From positions 62,001 to 126,000 of the forward strand of contig NZ_RPDI01000001.1 in assembly GCF_003917135.1 (NCBI RefSeq): 64,000 bases of DNA. Direction: 5' to 3'. Source of the DNA: Leucobacter chromiireducens (lineage in GTDB: Bacteria; Actinomycetota; Actinomycetes; Actinomycetales; Microbacteriaceae). The position numbers and the translations under genes are program-made. The notes beneath the pieces were generated by a model. The model was not told where the DNA came from, searched no databases, and saw only the letters and a list, made by a program, of their open reading frames with translations. This document shows positions 17,778 to 25,142 of the stretch, in pieces (position 1 is the stretch's first letter; every line of letters starts with the position of its first letter).

Positions 17778-18368
17778 ATGACCGTTGCAGACCCACGTGA
17801 ACACTGGCAGGTGCCCCACCTTGCGGCGCTCGACGCCGCCGCCCTGCTCGAACTCTTCCACACCCTCGACGCCCCGGCGATCGGCGAGCTGAGCGGCGAG
17901 TACGCGGGGTTCGACGCGCTCGGCCTGAACCAGGAAACCTTTGATGCGGCGTTAGCCCGGGTCACGGCCGGCCTCGAGGCCGGCGTGTATTGGCTGGGCA
18001 AGGGCTTCCCCGGCGCAGAAGGCGATGGGGCAGCTGGGTACAACCGGCTGCTTGGGCGCGACGGGTCCGTCGCGCGCCGCGACCGCTTTGGTGTGCACCG
18101 CGGCACCTCGCCCATTGACGGAAAGGACGCACTTCTGCTCAAGTACAGCGATTTCGACAACCCGGCAGGCCGCATCGGATTCCTCGATGAGATCCGAAAG
18201 GTCAACGACCGACTGTTTCTCTGCACTGGCACGCCAGGCGAGGGAGCTGGCACACCCGGCTTCTTCTTCCTTGCGGGTCCGTCGGCGCCGCACGTCGGTG
18301 CCGACGACCCGGCGAGCGAGTTGCTCTCGGGCATCACCGAGGCGGTCGATCGAGGGGAAACGGCCTGA
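17778..18368 (+). CDS. DUF4334/GXWXG-like protein of unknown function
   Basis: 196 residues, soluble. LLELFHTLDAPAIGELSGEYAG, then YWLGKGF, resembles the start of GXWXG proteins. ALLLKYSDFDNPAGRIGFLDEIRKVND and LFLCTG resemble the DUF4334 half. These are small beta-rich proteins of unknown role, sometimes found next to catabolic dehydrogenases. The identification is from pattern memory and tentative. Its last base is shared with the alcohol dehydrogenase start, so it is expressed with it. GAAGGAG precedes the ATG. Confidence 0.5.
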   Translation: MTVADPREHWQVPHLAALDAAALLELFHTLDAPAIGELSGEYAGFDALGLNQETFDAALARVTAGLEAGVYWLGKGFPGAEGDGAAGYNRLLGRDGSVARRDRFGVHRGTSPIDGKDALLLKYSDFDNPAGRIGFLDEIRKVNDRLFLCTGTPGEGAGTPGFFFLAGPSAPHVGADDPASELLSGITEAVDRGETA

Positions 18369-19462
18369 TGCGCGCCGCTATTGTCGATGCCGCCGGAGCT
18401 GGATTCGTCCTGTCTGAGGTGGCCCTTGCCGAGCCAACAGCGCACGAGATCGTCGTGGAGGTCGCAGCGAGCGGGCTCTGCCACAGCGATCTCTCGATCG
18501 CGCAGCACGGCTTGGGATTTCCGATGCCCGTGCTCCTCGGACACGAAGTGGCCGGTGTCGTCGCTGAGGTTGGCGAGCAGGTCACCCATGTCAGCGTTGG
18601 CGACCGCATCGTCGTGTGCATGGTCGCCGGGTGCGGGAACTGCGTTGAGTGCCGCGCTGCAGCGCCGTATCGCTGCAGCAACGTCGCCTCCCTCGAGCGC
18701 GGCACGGGGGACGCGCCGCGTATTGTGCGAGACGGTTCCGCCGTCGCTCAGTTCATGGGAGTTGGCGGCTTCGCCGAGCGCGTGCTCGTGCATGAGAACC
18801 TCGCGATCAAGATCCCCGACGAGCTCTCGTTCGATGTCGCATGCCTCCTGGGTTGCGGCGTTGTGACCGGCGCTGGAGCCGCGATCAACACCGCGGGGAT
18901 CCGGCCGGGGGACACCGTCGCCGTGATCGGCTGCGGCGGGGTTGGGCTCAACACCATTCAGGGGGCAGTGCTTGCTGGTGCCTCGCGTGTGATTGCCGTC
19001 GACCTGCAGCCCGCAAAGCTCGACCTCGCTCGGCGCTTTGGAGCCACTGACACCGTCAATGCTGCCGATGGCGACACGGTTGCGGCGGTGCGAGAGCTCA
19101 CCGGGGGCGGCGTGACGCACGCGTTTGAAGTGATCGGAATGCAGGCGACCGCTGAACAGGCGGTGCGCATGCTGCGCGTCGGCGGGACCGCGCTATTGAT
19201 CGGCGTGCAGAAGCCGGGCAACACGCTCGGGGCACTCGACCTGTTCGCGGATATTGTGCTGCCACAGCGCCGCATCGTCGGGGTAGCGATGGGGTCAACG
19301 CGGCCGCAGCTCGACATTCCGATGTTCGCCGAGCTGTACCTGCAGGGCCGCTTCAACCTCGACGATCTCGTGTCTGAGCGGATCGCTCTTGACGAGATTG
19401 ACCGCGCGTACGAGTCGCTTGCCGGAGGCGGGGTGGCACGCGCGGTCATCACGAAATTCTGA
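18368..19462 (+). CDS. Zinc-dependent alcohol dehydrogenase 1 (class III-like MDR)
   Basis: 364 residues of the medium-chain dehydrogenase family. The catalytic zinc ligands are Cys and His in GLCHSD and LLGHE. The structural zinc is bound by the CGNCVECRAAAPYRC cluster (Cys spacing 2-2-7). The NAD-binding glycine motif is VIGCGGVGLNTI, with acidic VDLQPAK after strand 2 (NAD preference). The GVVTGAGAAINTAGIRPGD segment is typical of class III and aryl-alcohol type enzymes. It oxidises an alcohol to an aldehyde. It lies between the importer block and a second, diverged dehydrogenase of the same family. Confidence 0.85.
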   Translation: MRAAIVDAAGAGFVLSEVALAEPTAHEIVVEVAASGLCHSDLSIAQHGLGFPMPVLLGHEVAGVVAEVGEQVTHVSVGDRIVVCMVAGCGNCVECRAAAPYRCSNVASLERGTGDAPRIVRDGSAVAQFMGVGGFAERVLVHENLAIKIPDELSFDVACLLGCGVVTGAGAAINTAGIRPGDTVAVIGCGGVGLNTIQGAVLAGASRVIAVDLQPAKLDLARRFGATDTVNAADGDTVAAVRELTGGGVTHAFEVIGMQATAEQAVRMLRVGGTALLIGVQKPGNTLGALDLFADIVLPQRRIVGVAMGSTRPQLDIPMFAELYLQGRFNLDDLVSERIALDEIDRAYESLAGGGVARAVITKF

Positions 19463-19524
19463 CCGGTGTGCCGGGCGCCACCCGGCCGGCCCACCATGAC
19501 ACACACGCAACGAAGGGAACACCC

Positions 19525-20610
19525 GTGAAAGCACTCGTCCTTGATGAGGTCGGCGGCGCATACCGCCTCGCAGACGTGGACATCGACGCACCGATCGGCC
19601 GCGAGGTGCGCGTCGACGTGAAGGCCAGTGGCCTCTGCCACAGCGATCTGACTGCGAGCAACTTGGGCGGCTGGCCACTTCCCGCGATCCTCGGCCACGA
19701 GATATCTGGCGTGGTCTCCGAGGTCGGTCCAGACGTGACTGACTTCGTGGTCGGTGATCACGTGGTTGCGTCGTTGCAGTCACACTGCGGGTCGTGCCGT
19801 GCGTGCGTGCGTGACGACATCAACATGTGTGAGTGCCCCGAGTTCGTTGCGCGGAGCGCGGGGGAGCGACCGCGACTCACGCTCGCGGGGCAACCCGTCA
19901 CCGCGGTAGCCCAGCTCGGCGGCTTCGCTGAGCAGGTACTGCTGCACGAGAACAACCTGGTGCGCATTGACCGACCCATTCCGCACGAGCTCGCGAGCGT
20001 GCTGGGCTGTGGGGTTCTCGCTGGCGCGGGTGCCGTGATGACCGCGGCGCGGGTGCCCGCTGGGGCGACCGTTGCAGTGTTTGGTTGCGGTGGGCTGGGG
20101 CTTGCCGCACTGCAGGCGGCGCAAGTGGTGGGCGCCGCGCGGATCATCGCGGTGGACGTCGCCGACGAGAAGCTCTTGATCGCCGAGCGCTTTGGTGCGA
20201 CTGACACGGTCAACTCCGCAGCGGTGGACCCCGTTGCCACGGTGCGCGAGCTCACCGAGGGCGGTGCGGACTTCGTGTTCGACTTCGTTGGCCGCCCGGA
20301 GGTGACCAGGCAGGCCTATGAGAGCGTTGGGCGGGCGGGCGAACTCGGGGTTGTTGGGATTAATAGACCTGGCGCTACCCTCGAGATCGGCATCGGCCCG
20401 GAGTTCATCTGGAACCAGGTGCGCATCCGGCCGATTTTCAACGGCTCGACGAACTTTCGTCGAGACATTCCCCGCTTTGTTGAGCTCTACAGCGAGGGCA
20501 GGTTCAAGCTCGACGAGCTCGTCTCGCGGACGATCTCGCTTGAGGAGGTGAACGGCGCGTACGCCGAGCTTGCCCAGCACACGGGGCGGACCGTCGTTAC
20601 TTTCCCCTGA
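19525..20610 (+). CDS. Zinc-dependent alcohol dehydrogenase 2
   Basis: 361 residues, from the GTG at 19525 (AAGGGA six bases upstream). It has the same family and zinc pattern as its upstream neighbour: GLCHSD, ILGHE, structural CGSCRACVRDDINMC, and VFGCGGLGLAAL with AVDVADEK. It keeps TFP at the C-terminus. It is clearly diverged from dehydrogenase 1, so the pair probably handles two steps or two substrates rather than being a recent duplication. A strong hairpin follows at 20646. Confidence 0.85.
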   Translation: MKALVLDEVGGAYRLADVDIDAPIGREVRVDVKASGLCHSDLTASNLGGWPLPAILGHEISGVVSEVGPDVTDFVVGDHVVASLQSHCGSCRACVRDDINMCECPEFVARSAGERPRLTLAGQPVTAVAQLGGFAEQVLLHENNLVRIDRPIPHELASVLGCGVLAGAGAVMTAARVPAGATVAVFGCGGLGLAALQAAQVVGAARIIAVDVADEKLLIAERFGATDTVNSAAVDPVATVRELTEGGADFVFDFVGRPEVTRQAYESVGRAGELGVVGINRPGATLEIGIGPEFIWNQVRIRPIFNGSTNFRRDIPRFVELYSEGRFKLDELVSRTISLEEVNGAYAELAQHTGRTVVTFP

Positions 20611-20645
20611 CCATGAAGTCTCACGCTGCCGCATGACGCAGCACA

Positions 20646-20682
20646 CTGAGCGGGTGGCTCGCGATACGGGCCACCCGCTCAG
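20646..20682 (+). terminator. Terminator hairpin after alcohol dehydrogenase 2
   Basis: CTGAGCGGGTGGC (20646-20658) pairs perfectly with GCCACCCGCTCAG (20670-20682). No strong T-run follows. Confidence 0.75.
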
Positions 20683-20797
20683 TCGTCAAACTGCTGTCTC
20701 GCCCCATGGGACATGTCCGTCATGTGGGACGAGCGGGTCCGTATGGTGGTGCATGTTCGATCATGCAATGACGCACGTGAAGGCCAGGAGGTTCCTT

Positions 20798-21778
20798 GTG
20801 ACGACGCCGGTGACACTTCCCATTCCAGCGCACGACGGGCTCTTTACCGCGGCGACGACCAGCATCGAAGAGTACGCCAGCCTGGTGCGGAACTCCGTTA
20901 TGCCGCTCGAGGTTGCGAGTCGCACACTGAGCTTCTCTGGGGGCTTTCGCTCAATCACCCGCGGACGATTGGTGTGCATGGACATCGAGGCCTCCGAACA
21001 CACCGTCTCGCGCACCCCCGAGCTCATTGCCGCCGGACGTGGCAACGGACACTACAAGCTCAGCTTGATGCTGAGCGGCGAGGGGATCGTCATGCAAGAC
21101 GGGCGTGAGGCGACCTTGCGTACCGGCGACCTTGCGATCTACGACACCTCGCGGCCCTACTCACTGCTCTCCAGCGAGGGTGCGCGCACCGCGATCCTCA
21201 TGTTCCCCCGAGACGTGATCCCGCTCGCTCCAGCCTCGATCGGGGAGCTCACCGCAGTGCGGTTCGACCGGACGCAAGGGCTCGCGGCGAGCGTCTCACC
21301 ATTCATTTCGCATCTTATGGATCACCTCGAACAGTTCGAGCGCCCCTCGGGCTCGCGCCTGCCGCACAACATCGTCGACATGCTCGGCACCATGCTCGCA
21401 GCTGAGCTCGACCAGCGGCAGGCGCTCGGCGCGTCCGGCGCGATCCTGAACGAGATTCTGAGCTACCTCGATGAGCACCTCGCCGATCCGGATCTTGGGC
21501 TTGGCTCGATCGCGAAGGCACACTTCGTGTCGTCACGGTACCTGCAGGTGCTCTTTCAGCGGAACAGCATGACGGTGAGCTCCTGGATCAGGGAGCGGCG
21601 CATGGAGCGGTGCAGGCGTGACCTCGAAGACCCAGCGCTGCGTGATCTGTCGGTCGCGGCGATCGCGGCGCGCTGGGGGATGCTCGAGCCCACACACTTC
21701 AGTCGAGCATTCAAGCGGCACTTTGGGATCAGCCCGCGCGAAGCGAGGACTCGGATTGAGCTGCCCCGAGCTGCGTGA
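20798..21778 (+). CDS. AraC-family regulator with AraC_binding_2 sensor domain
   Basis: 326 residues from the GTG at 20798 (AGGAGG six bases upstream). The N-terminal domain (about 20-190) reads GNGHYKLSLMLSGEGIVMQDGREATLRTGDLAIYDTSRPYSLLSSEG in outline, the pattern of AraC_binding_2 regulators such as FeaR and NahR/XylS relatives. The C-terminal double HTH (about 215-318) has SSRYLQVLFQ and ARWGMLEPTHFSRAFKRHFGISPREAR. Such regulators usually activate catabolic operons for aromatic compounds or amines, which fits the neighbouring dehydrogenases. A 10-bp dyad, GGACATGTCC, at 20709-20718 upstream may be an operator. Confidence 0.85.
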   Translation: MTTPVTLPIPAHDGLFTAATTSIEEYASLVRNSVMPLEVASRTLSFSGGFRSITRGRLVCMDIEASEHTVSRTPELIAAGRGNGHYKLSLMLSGEGIVMQDGREATLRTGDLAIYDTSRPYSLLSSEGARTAILMFPRDVIPLAPASIGELTAVRFDRTQGLAASVSPFISHLMDHLEQFERPSGSRLPHNIVDMLGTMLAAELDQRQALGASGAILNEILSYLDEHLADPDLGLGSIAKAHFVSSRYLQVLFQRNSMTVSSWIRERRMERCRRDLEDPALRDLSVAAIAARWGMLEPTHFSRAFKRHFGISPREARTRIELPRAA

Positions 21779-21948
21779 GCGTGGCGCACTCCGGCGGCGT
21801 CAACATCGGAGCTCAGCGACGAACTCTGCGTGCTGAGTCAAGTCCTGTGTCAGCGAGCACAAGGCATTTCGAGCCGAGCACGATTAGATGAGATCACGCG
21901 GCTGCCGGCGGTGGCCGCGCACAGATCGTGACCCTGCGAGGAGGCAGT

Positions 21949-22791
21949 GTGAACCAGGAACCGGGCGATCGTGGCGTGCACGCCGCGGTGATGCGCCGAG
22001 CCGGGGCGCACGGCGCGCCGAGTCCGCGCGCCGACCCAGCCAGCTCGGCTCCCCTGCTCCTGTCGCGCGCGGTGGTGTTGCTGCGCTGCTTCACCCACGA
22101 GCAGTACACGCTCTCAGCGCGAGAACTCGTGGAACGGTCGGGTATTCCGCGCTCGACCGTGCACCGCCTCATCGGAGATCTCGTGGCAATCGGGTTGCTG
22201 AGCCGCACCGCTGGCGGCAGATACTGCGTCGGTTCGCTCGTCTGGGAACTCGCCCAGTACTCGGAATTGCAGATGAAACTCCGCCAGGCCGCCCAGGTGC
22301 ACCTCACGAGACTCTACGACACGAGCGGCGAGAACGTGTTCCTCGGAGTGCTCACCACCGACTCACCGGACACTGCCGAAGCAATGTACGTCGGACACGT
22401 GCGTGGCGCGCAGTCCGCGCCGACCAGAGCCCAGGAGGGGAGCGTATTCCCGCTGCTGAGCACCGCTATGGGCGCCGCGCTCACCGCAGCGCGCTCGGCA
22501 CCCTGGCGCGATCGCGCAGTGCAGCGGATGGCCGACCACGAGCACTCCGCAATCGCCGGGGGTGCGGCCGAGATCCGACGCACGCTCTCCGCAAGTCACC
22601 GCACCGGATACCTCGTCCAGCTCGGGGAGGGCAGCGTCGCGATCGCCGCACCGATCCCAGCTGGGGAAGGATACCCGCCAGCCGCGGTCGAGATCGTGCT
22701 CGCCCCTGAGCGGTGGGACGAGCTGAAGTTCGCACACCGCGTGCGCGAGGCGGCACAAGCAATCGCTCGAGAGTTGCGCCACAGCCCCTGA
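21949..22791 (+). CDS. IclR-family regulator
   Basis: 280 residues. The winged HTH (about 40-105) has LSRAVVLLRCFT, YTLSARELVERSGIPRSTVHRLIGDL and GLLSRTAGGRYCVGS; a C-terminal effector domain with reduced conservation follows. The GTG at 21949 follows CGAGGAGG. It lies 87 nt upstream of the benzaldehyde-type dehydrogenase gene on the same strand, so it probably controls that gene or the whole island. The gap before it (21779-21948) shows no ORF or hairpin. Confidence 0.8.
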   Translation: MNQEPGDRGVHAAVMRRAGAHGAPSPRADPASSAPLLLSRAVVLLRCFTHEQYTLSARELVERSGIPRSTVHRLIGDLVAIGLLSRTAGGRYCVGSLVWELAQYSELQMKLRQAAQVHLTRLYDTSGENVFLGVLTTDSPDTAEAMYVGHVRGAQSAPTRAQEGSVFPLLSTAMGAALTAARSAPWRDRAVQRMADHEHSAIAGGAAEIRRTLSASHRTGYLVQLGEGSVAIAAPIPAGEGYPPAAVEIVLAPERWDELKFAHRVREAAQAIARELRHSP

Positions 22792-22878
22792 CTTGCGTGC
22801 ACGCCACGTCGCCCTGCGTCGCCGGAGCCCGAACAACACGCACTGCATCACCCCATCCCGAACGAAAGGACACACACC

Positions 22879-24366
22879 GTGGCTGACACATCCGCTGCAC
22901 CGCAGCAACTGCTCACCGTTGCCGACTTCGCAGGCAAGATCTTCATTGATGGGGCTTGGGTCCCCGGCGCCGGTGGCACATTGCCGTCCACTGCGCCAGC
23001 CACCGGCGAAGTGCTCGCCGAGATCGGCATCGCCAGCCCGGACGACGTGCACCGCGCCGCGGTCAGCGCGTCGCACGCTCAGCGAGAATGGGCGGCACTG
23101 CCTCACCCGCAGCGCGCCGCGGTGTTGCGTCGCGCCGGCGCCCTGTGGGAGCAGCACGCCGAGGAAATCAGCGGCTGGAATATCCGGGAGGTCGGCGCGA
23201 TCCCCCCGCTCGCCGGTTTCGCCCTGCACGTCTCAGCTGCCGAATGCTACGAGGCCGCGTCGCTCCCGTCGGCGCCGCTCGGCGCCATGCTGTCGAGCGA
23301 GGAGCCGCGTCTCTCGCTCGCCGAGCAAGTTCCGGTCGGGGTCGTCGGCGTGATTTCCCCGTTCAACGTCCCGTTGATCCTCGGCATCCGTGCCGTTGCC
23401 CCTGCGCTGGCGCTTGGCAATGCGGTGCTGCTGAAGCCGGACCCACGCACCACCATCACCGGCGGTGTCGCGATGGTCCGGATCTTCGAGGAAGCGGGGC
23501 TCCCGAAGGGATTGCTGCAACTCGTGCCGGGTGGCGCGGAGGTTGGCGAGGCGCTGGTCACTGAGCCGCTCGTGCGGGTCATCGCCTTCACGGGTTCGAC
23601 CCGGGCCGGCCGCAGCGTCGGCGAGCTGGCAGGGAAGCACCTGAAGCGTGCGCACCTCGAGCTTGGTGGCAACTCAGCTTTCATCGTCCGCGAGGATGCC
23701 GACGTCGACCAGGCGGTCAACCTCGCAACCTGGGGTGCGTTCCTACATCAGGGACAGATCTGCATGACCGTCGGTCGGCACATCGTGCACGAATCACGCT
23801 TCGAGGAGTACGTTGCGAAGCTCGCGGCGAAGGCTGACTCGATGGTCGTTGGGGATCCGGCGGCAGGACAGGCGCACCTCGGACCGCTGATTGATGAGAC
23901 TCAGCGCGACCGTGTCCACGGACTCGTCGAGGCGGCCATCGCAGCCGGTGCGACCCTCGCCGCTGGTGGCTCCTACGACGGCCTCTTCTACCGTCCAACC
24001 GTGCTTGCGAATCCGCCGCGTGATACTGCGGCATACTGCGACGAGGTCTTCGGTCCGGTTGCGTCCGTCGTGTCCTACGCCACCGACGACGAGGCGGTCG
24101 AGCTCGCGAGCGACACCGAGTTTGGCCTGTCGCTCGGGATCGTGAGCGCGGACGCCTTGGGCGCGCTCGCGCTTGCTCGGAGGATCCCGACCGGGATTGT
24201 GCACATCAATGACCAGACGGTCAACGATGAGGCGAACGCGCCGTTCGGCGGGGTCGGAGCTTCGGGCACCGGCTCGCGACACGGTGGAGTCGCGGCGAAC
24301 ATCGACGCGTTCACCGAGACTCGCTGGATCACGATGCGCCGCGAGCCGGGCCAGTACCCGCTCTAG
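22879..24366 (+). CDS. Benzaldehyde-type aldehyde dehydrogenase (XylC-like)
   Basis: 495 residues from a GTG. The ALDH superfamily pattern is complete: VPVGVVGVISPFNVPL, AVLLKPDPRTTITGG, FTGSTRAGRSVGE, LELGGNSAFIV and the catalytic Cys in WGAFLHQGQICMTVGRH. That last segment and the KPDPRTTITGG variant are characteristic of XylC/AreC-type benzaldehyde dehydrogenases. It probably oxidises an aryl or similar aldehyde made by the upstream alcohol dehydrogenases. It is the last catabolic gene before repeat copy A2 and is followed by a strong hairpin. Confidence 0.8.
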   Translation: MADTSAAPQQLLTVADFAGKIFIDGAWVPGAGGTLPSTAPATGEVLAEIGIASPDDVHRAAVSASHAQREWAALPHPQRAAVLRRAGALWEQHAEEISGWNIREVGAIPPLAGFALHVSAAECYEAASLPSAPLGAMLSSEEPRLSLAEQVPVGVVGVISPFNVPLILGIRAVAPALALGNAVLLKPDPRTTITGGVAMVRIFEEAGLPKGLLQLVPGGAEVGEALVTEPLVRVIAFTGSTRAGRSVGELAGKHLKRAHLELGGNSAFIVREDADVDQAVNLATWGAFLHQGQICMTVGRHIVHESRFEEYVAKLAAKADSMVVGDPAAGQAHLGPLIDETQRDRVHGLVEAAIAAGATLAAGGSYDGLFYRPTVLANPPRDTAAYCDEVFGPVASVVSYATDDEAVELASDTEFGLSLGIVSADALGALALARRIPTGIVHINDQTVNDEANAPFGGVGASGTGSRHGGVAANIDAFTETRWITMRREPGQYPL

Positions 24367-24371
24367 TGCCG

Positions 24372-24411
24372 CAGGCGCTCATGGACGCAGTGTCGCGGCC
24401 ATGAGCGCCTG
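24372..24411 (+). terminator. Terminator hairpin after benzaldehyde-type dehydrogenase
   Basis: CAGGCGCTCATGG (24372-24384) pairs perfectly with CCATGAGCGCCTG (24399-24411) around a 14-nt loop. It is also suitable for the convergent small gene at 24426. Confidence 0.8.
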
Positions 24412-24425
24412 AGTGTTGGACGTCG

Positions 24426-24665
24426 TCAACGCCGCCCTCCCGCGCGCACCGCTCCTGCGGAGTTCTCATCGCGGGGGCGGCGCCGCGGGTTCGTCGTCGC
24501 CTTGAGAAACAGGCGAACGAGCGATTGCTTCTTCTCGAAATAGGCGTGCGCCTCGATCTCTCCTGCCGCGTACTGCGCCTCAAGTTCACGGAGCGTGTCC
24601 TCCGCTGCCGCAGCGTCGAATCGCGAGTGCTGCTCCCCGAACTCCTCGCTCGCGCGTATCCGCAT
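24426..24665 (-). CDS. Small SHOCT-like domain protein
   Basis: 79 residues. DTLRELEAQYAAGEIEAHAYFEKKQSLVRLF fits the short C-terminal SHOCT-type helix pair (L-x-x-L-x-x-x-G-x-I-x-x-x-E-F/Y), followed by a basic tail. The function is unknown. It is convergent with the aldehyde dehydrogenase and immediately left of repeat copy A2. Confidence 0.55.
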   Translation of the reverse strand: MRIRASEEFGEQHSRFDAAAAEDTLRELEAQYAAGEIEAHAYFEKKQSLVRLFLKATTNPRRRPRDENSAGAVRAGGRR

Positions 24666-24759
24666 GCCATCCTCCCGTGCTGGAAACAGTGTACGTTGCC
24701 TGCGCTGGTGGCGTGCGCTGCGCGTGGTGCCTCGCCCACCCCGCCCCCGCCCCCGCTTC

Positions 24760-24835
24760 GAGATCGCGCGGATCTTTCGATAGCGGGCGGATTCTCGCGC
24801 AAATGCCTGCGAGCTGGAAAGATGCGCGCGATCTC
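24760..24835. repeat. Palindromic intergenic repeat family A, copy 2 (76 bp)
   Basis: The arms GAGATCGCGCGGATCTTTC (24760-24778) and GAAAGATGCGCGCGATCTC (24817-24835) form a 19-bp stem with a single mismatch. The inner stem is CTCGC/GCGAG. It has the same orientation as copies 1 and 3. Homology with copy 1 extends over about 24729-24918, ending in a shared GGTTCCTCC. The rest of the 24666-25142 gap shows no ORF I would support. Confidence 0.9.
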
Positions 24836-25142
24836 AGGGCTGGGGTGCCGGGCTGGGGCGTCCCGCGGCGGTCCCGTGCGCGCCCGCCGCCTTACGTGGT
24901 ACCCGCGTCGGTTCCTCCTCCGCCAGCGCTGAATCGCTCCGCAGCGTGCACGCAACGGGTGATTTTTGCGCACGCAACCTCGCCCGAATCAGCACCGGAT
25001 CAGACCTTCTCCCTCCATCCGGCGGCCGGAGTATTTCACACTGGTTTCAGGGCCCGCGTCGACCTCCTGTGCAGTGCAACTCCAGGGGGCGATCGAGCGC
25101 TCGTCACGCTTTTGTATCGCACACCGTGGAGGGAAACTGTCT

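Noticed and set aside
18368-20610. The two alcohol dehydrogenase genes as a recent tandem duplication
   Set aside because: They share family motifs only; sequence between the motifs and the C-terminal parts differ widely, so the duplication is ancient or the genes were gathered separately.
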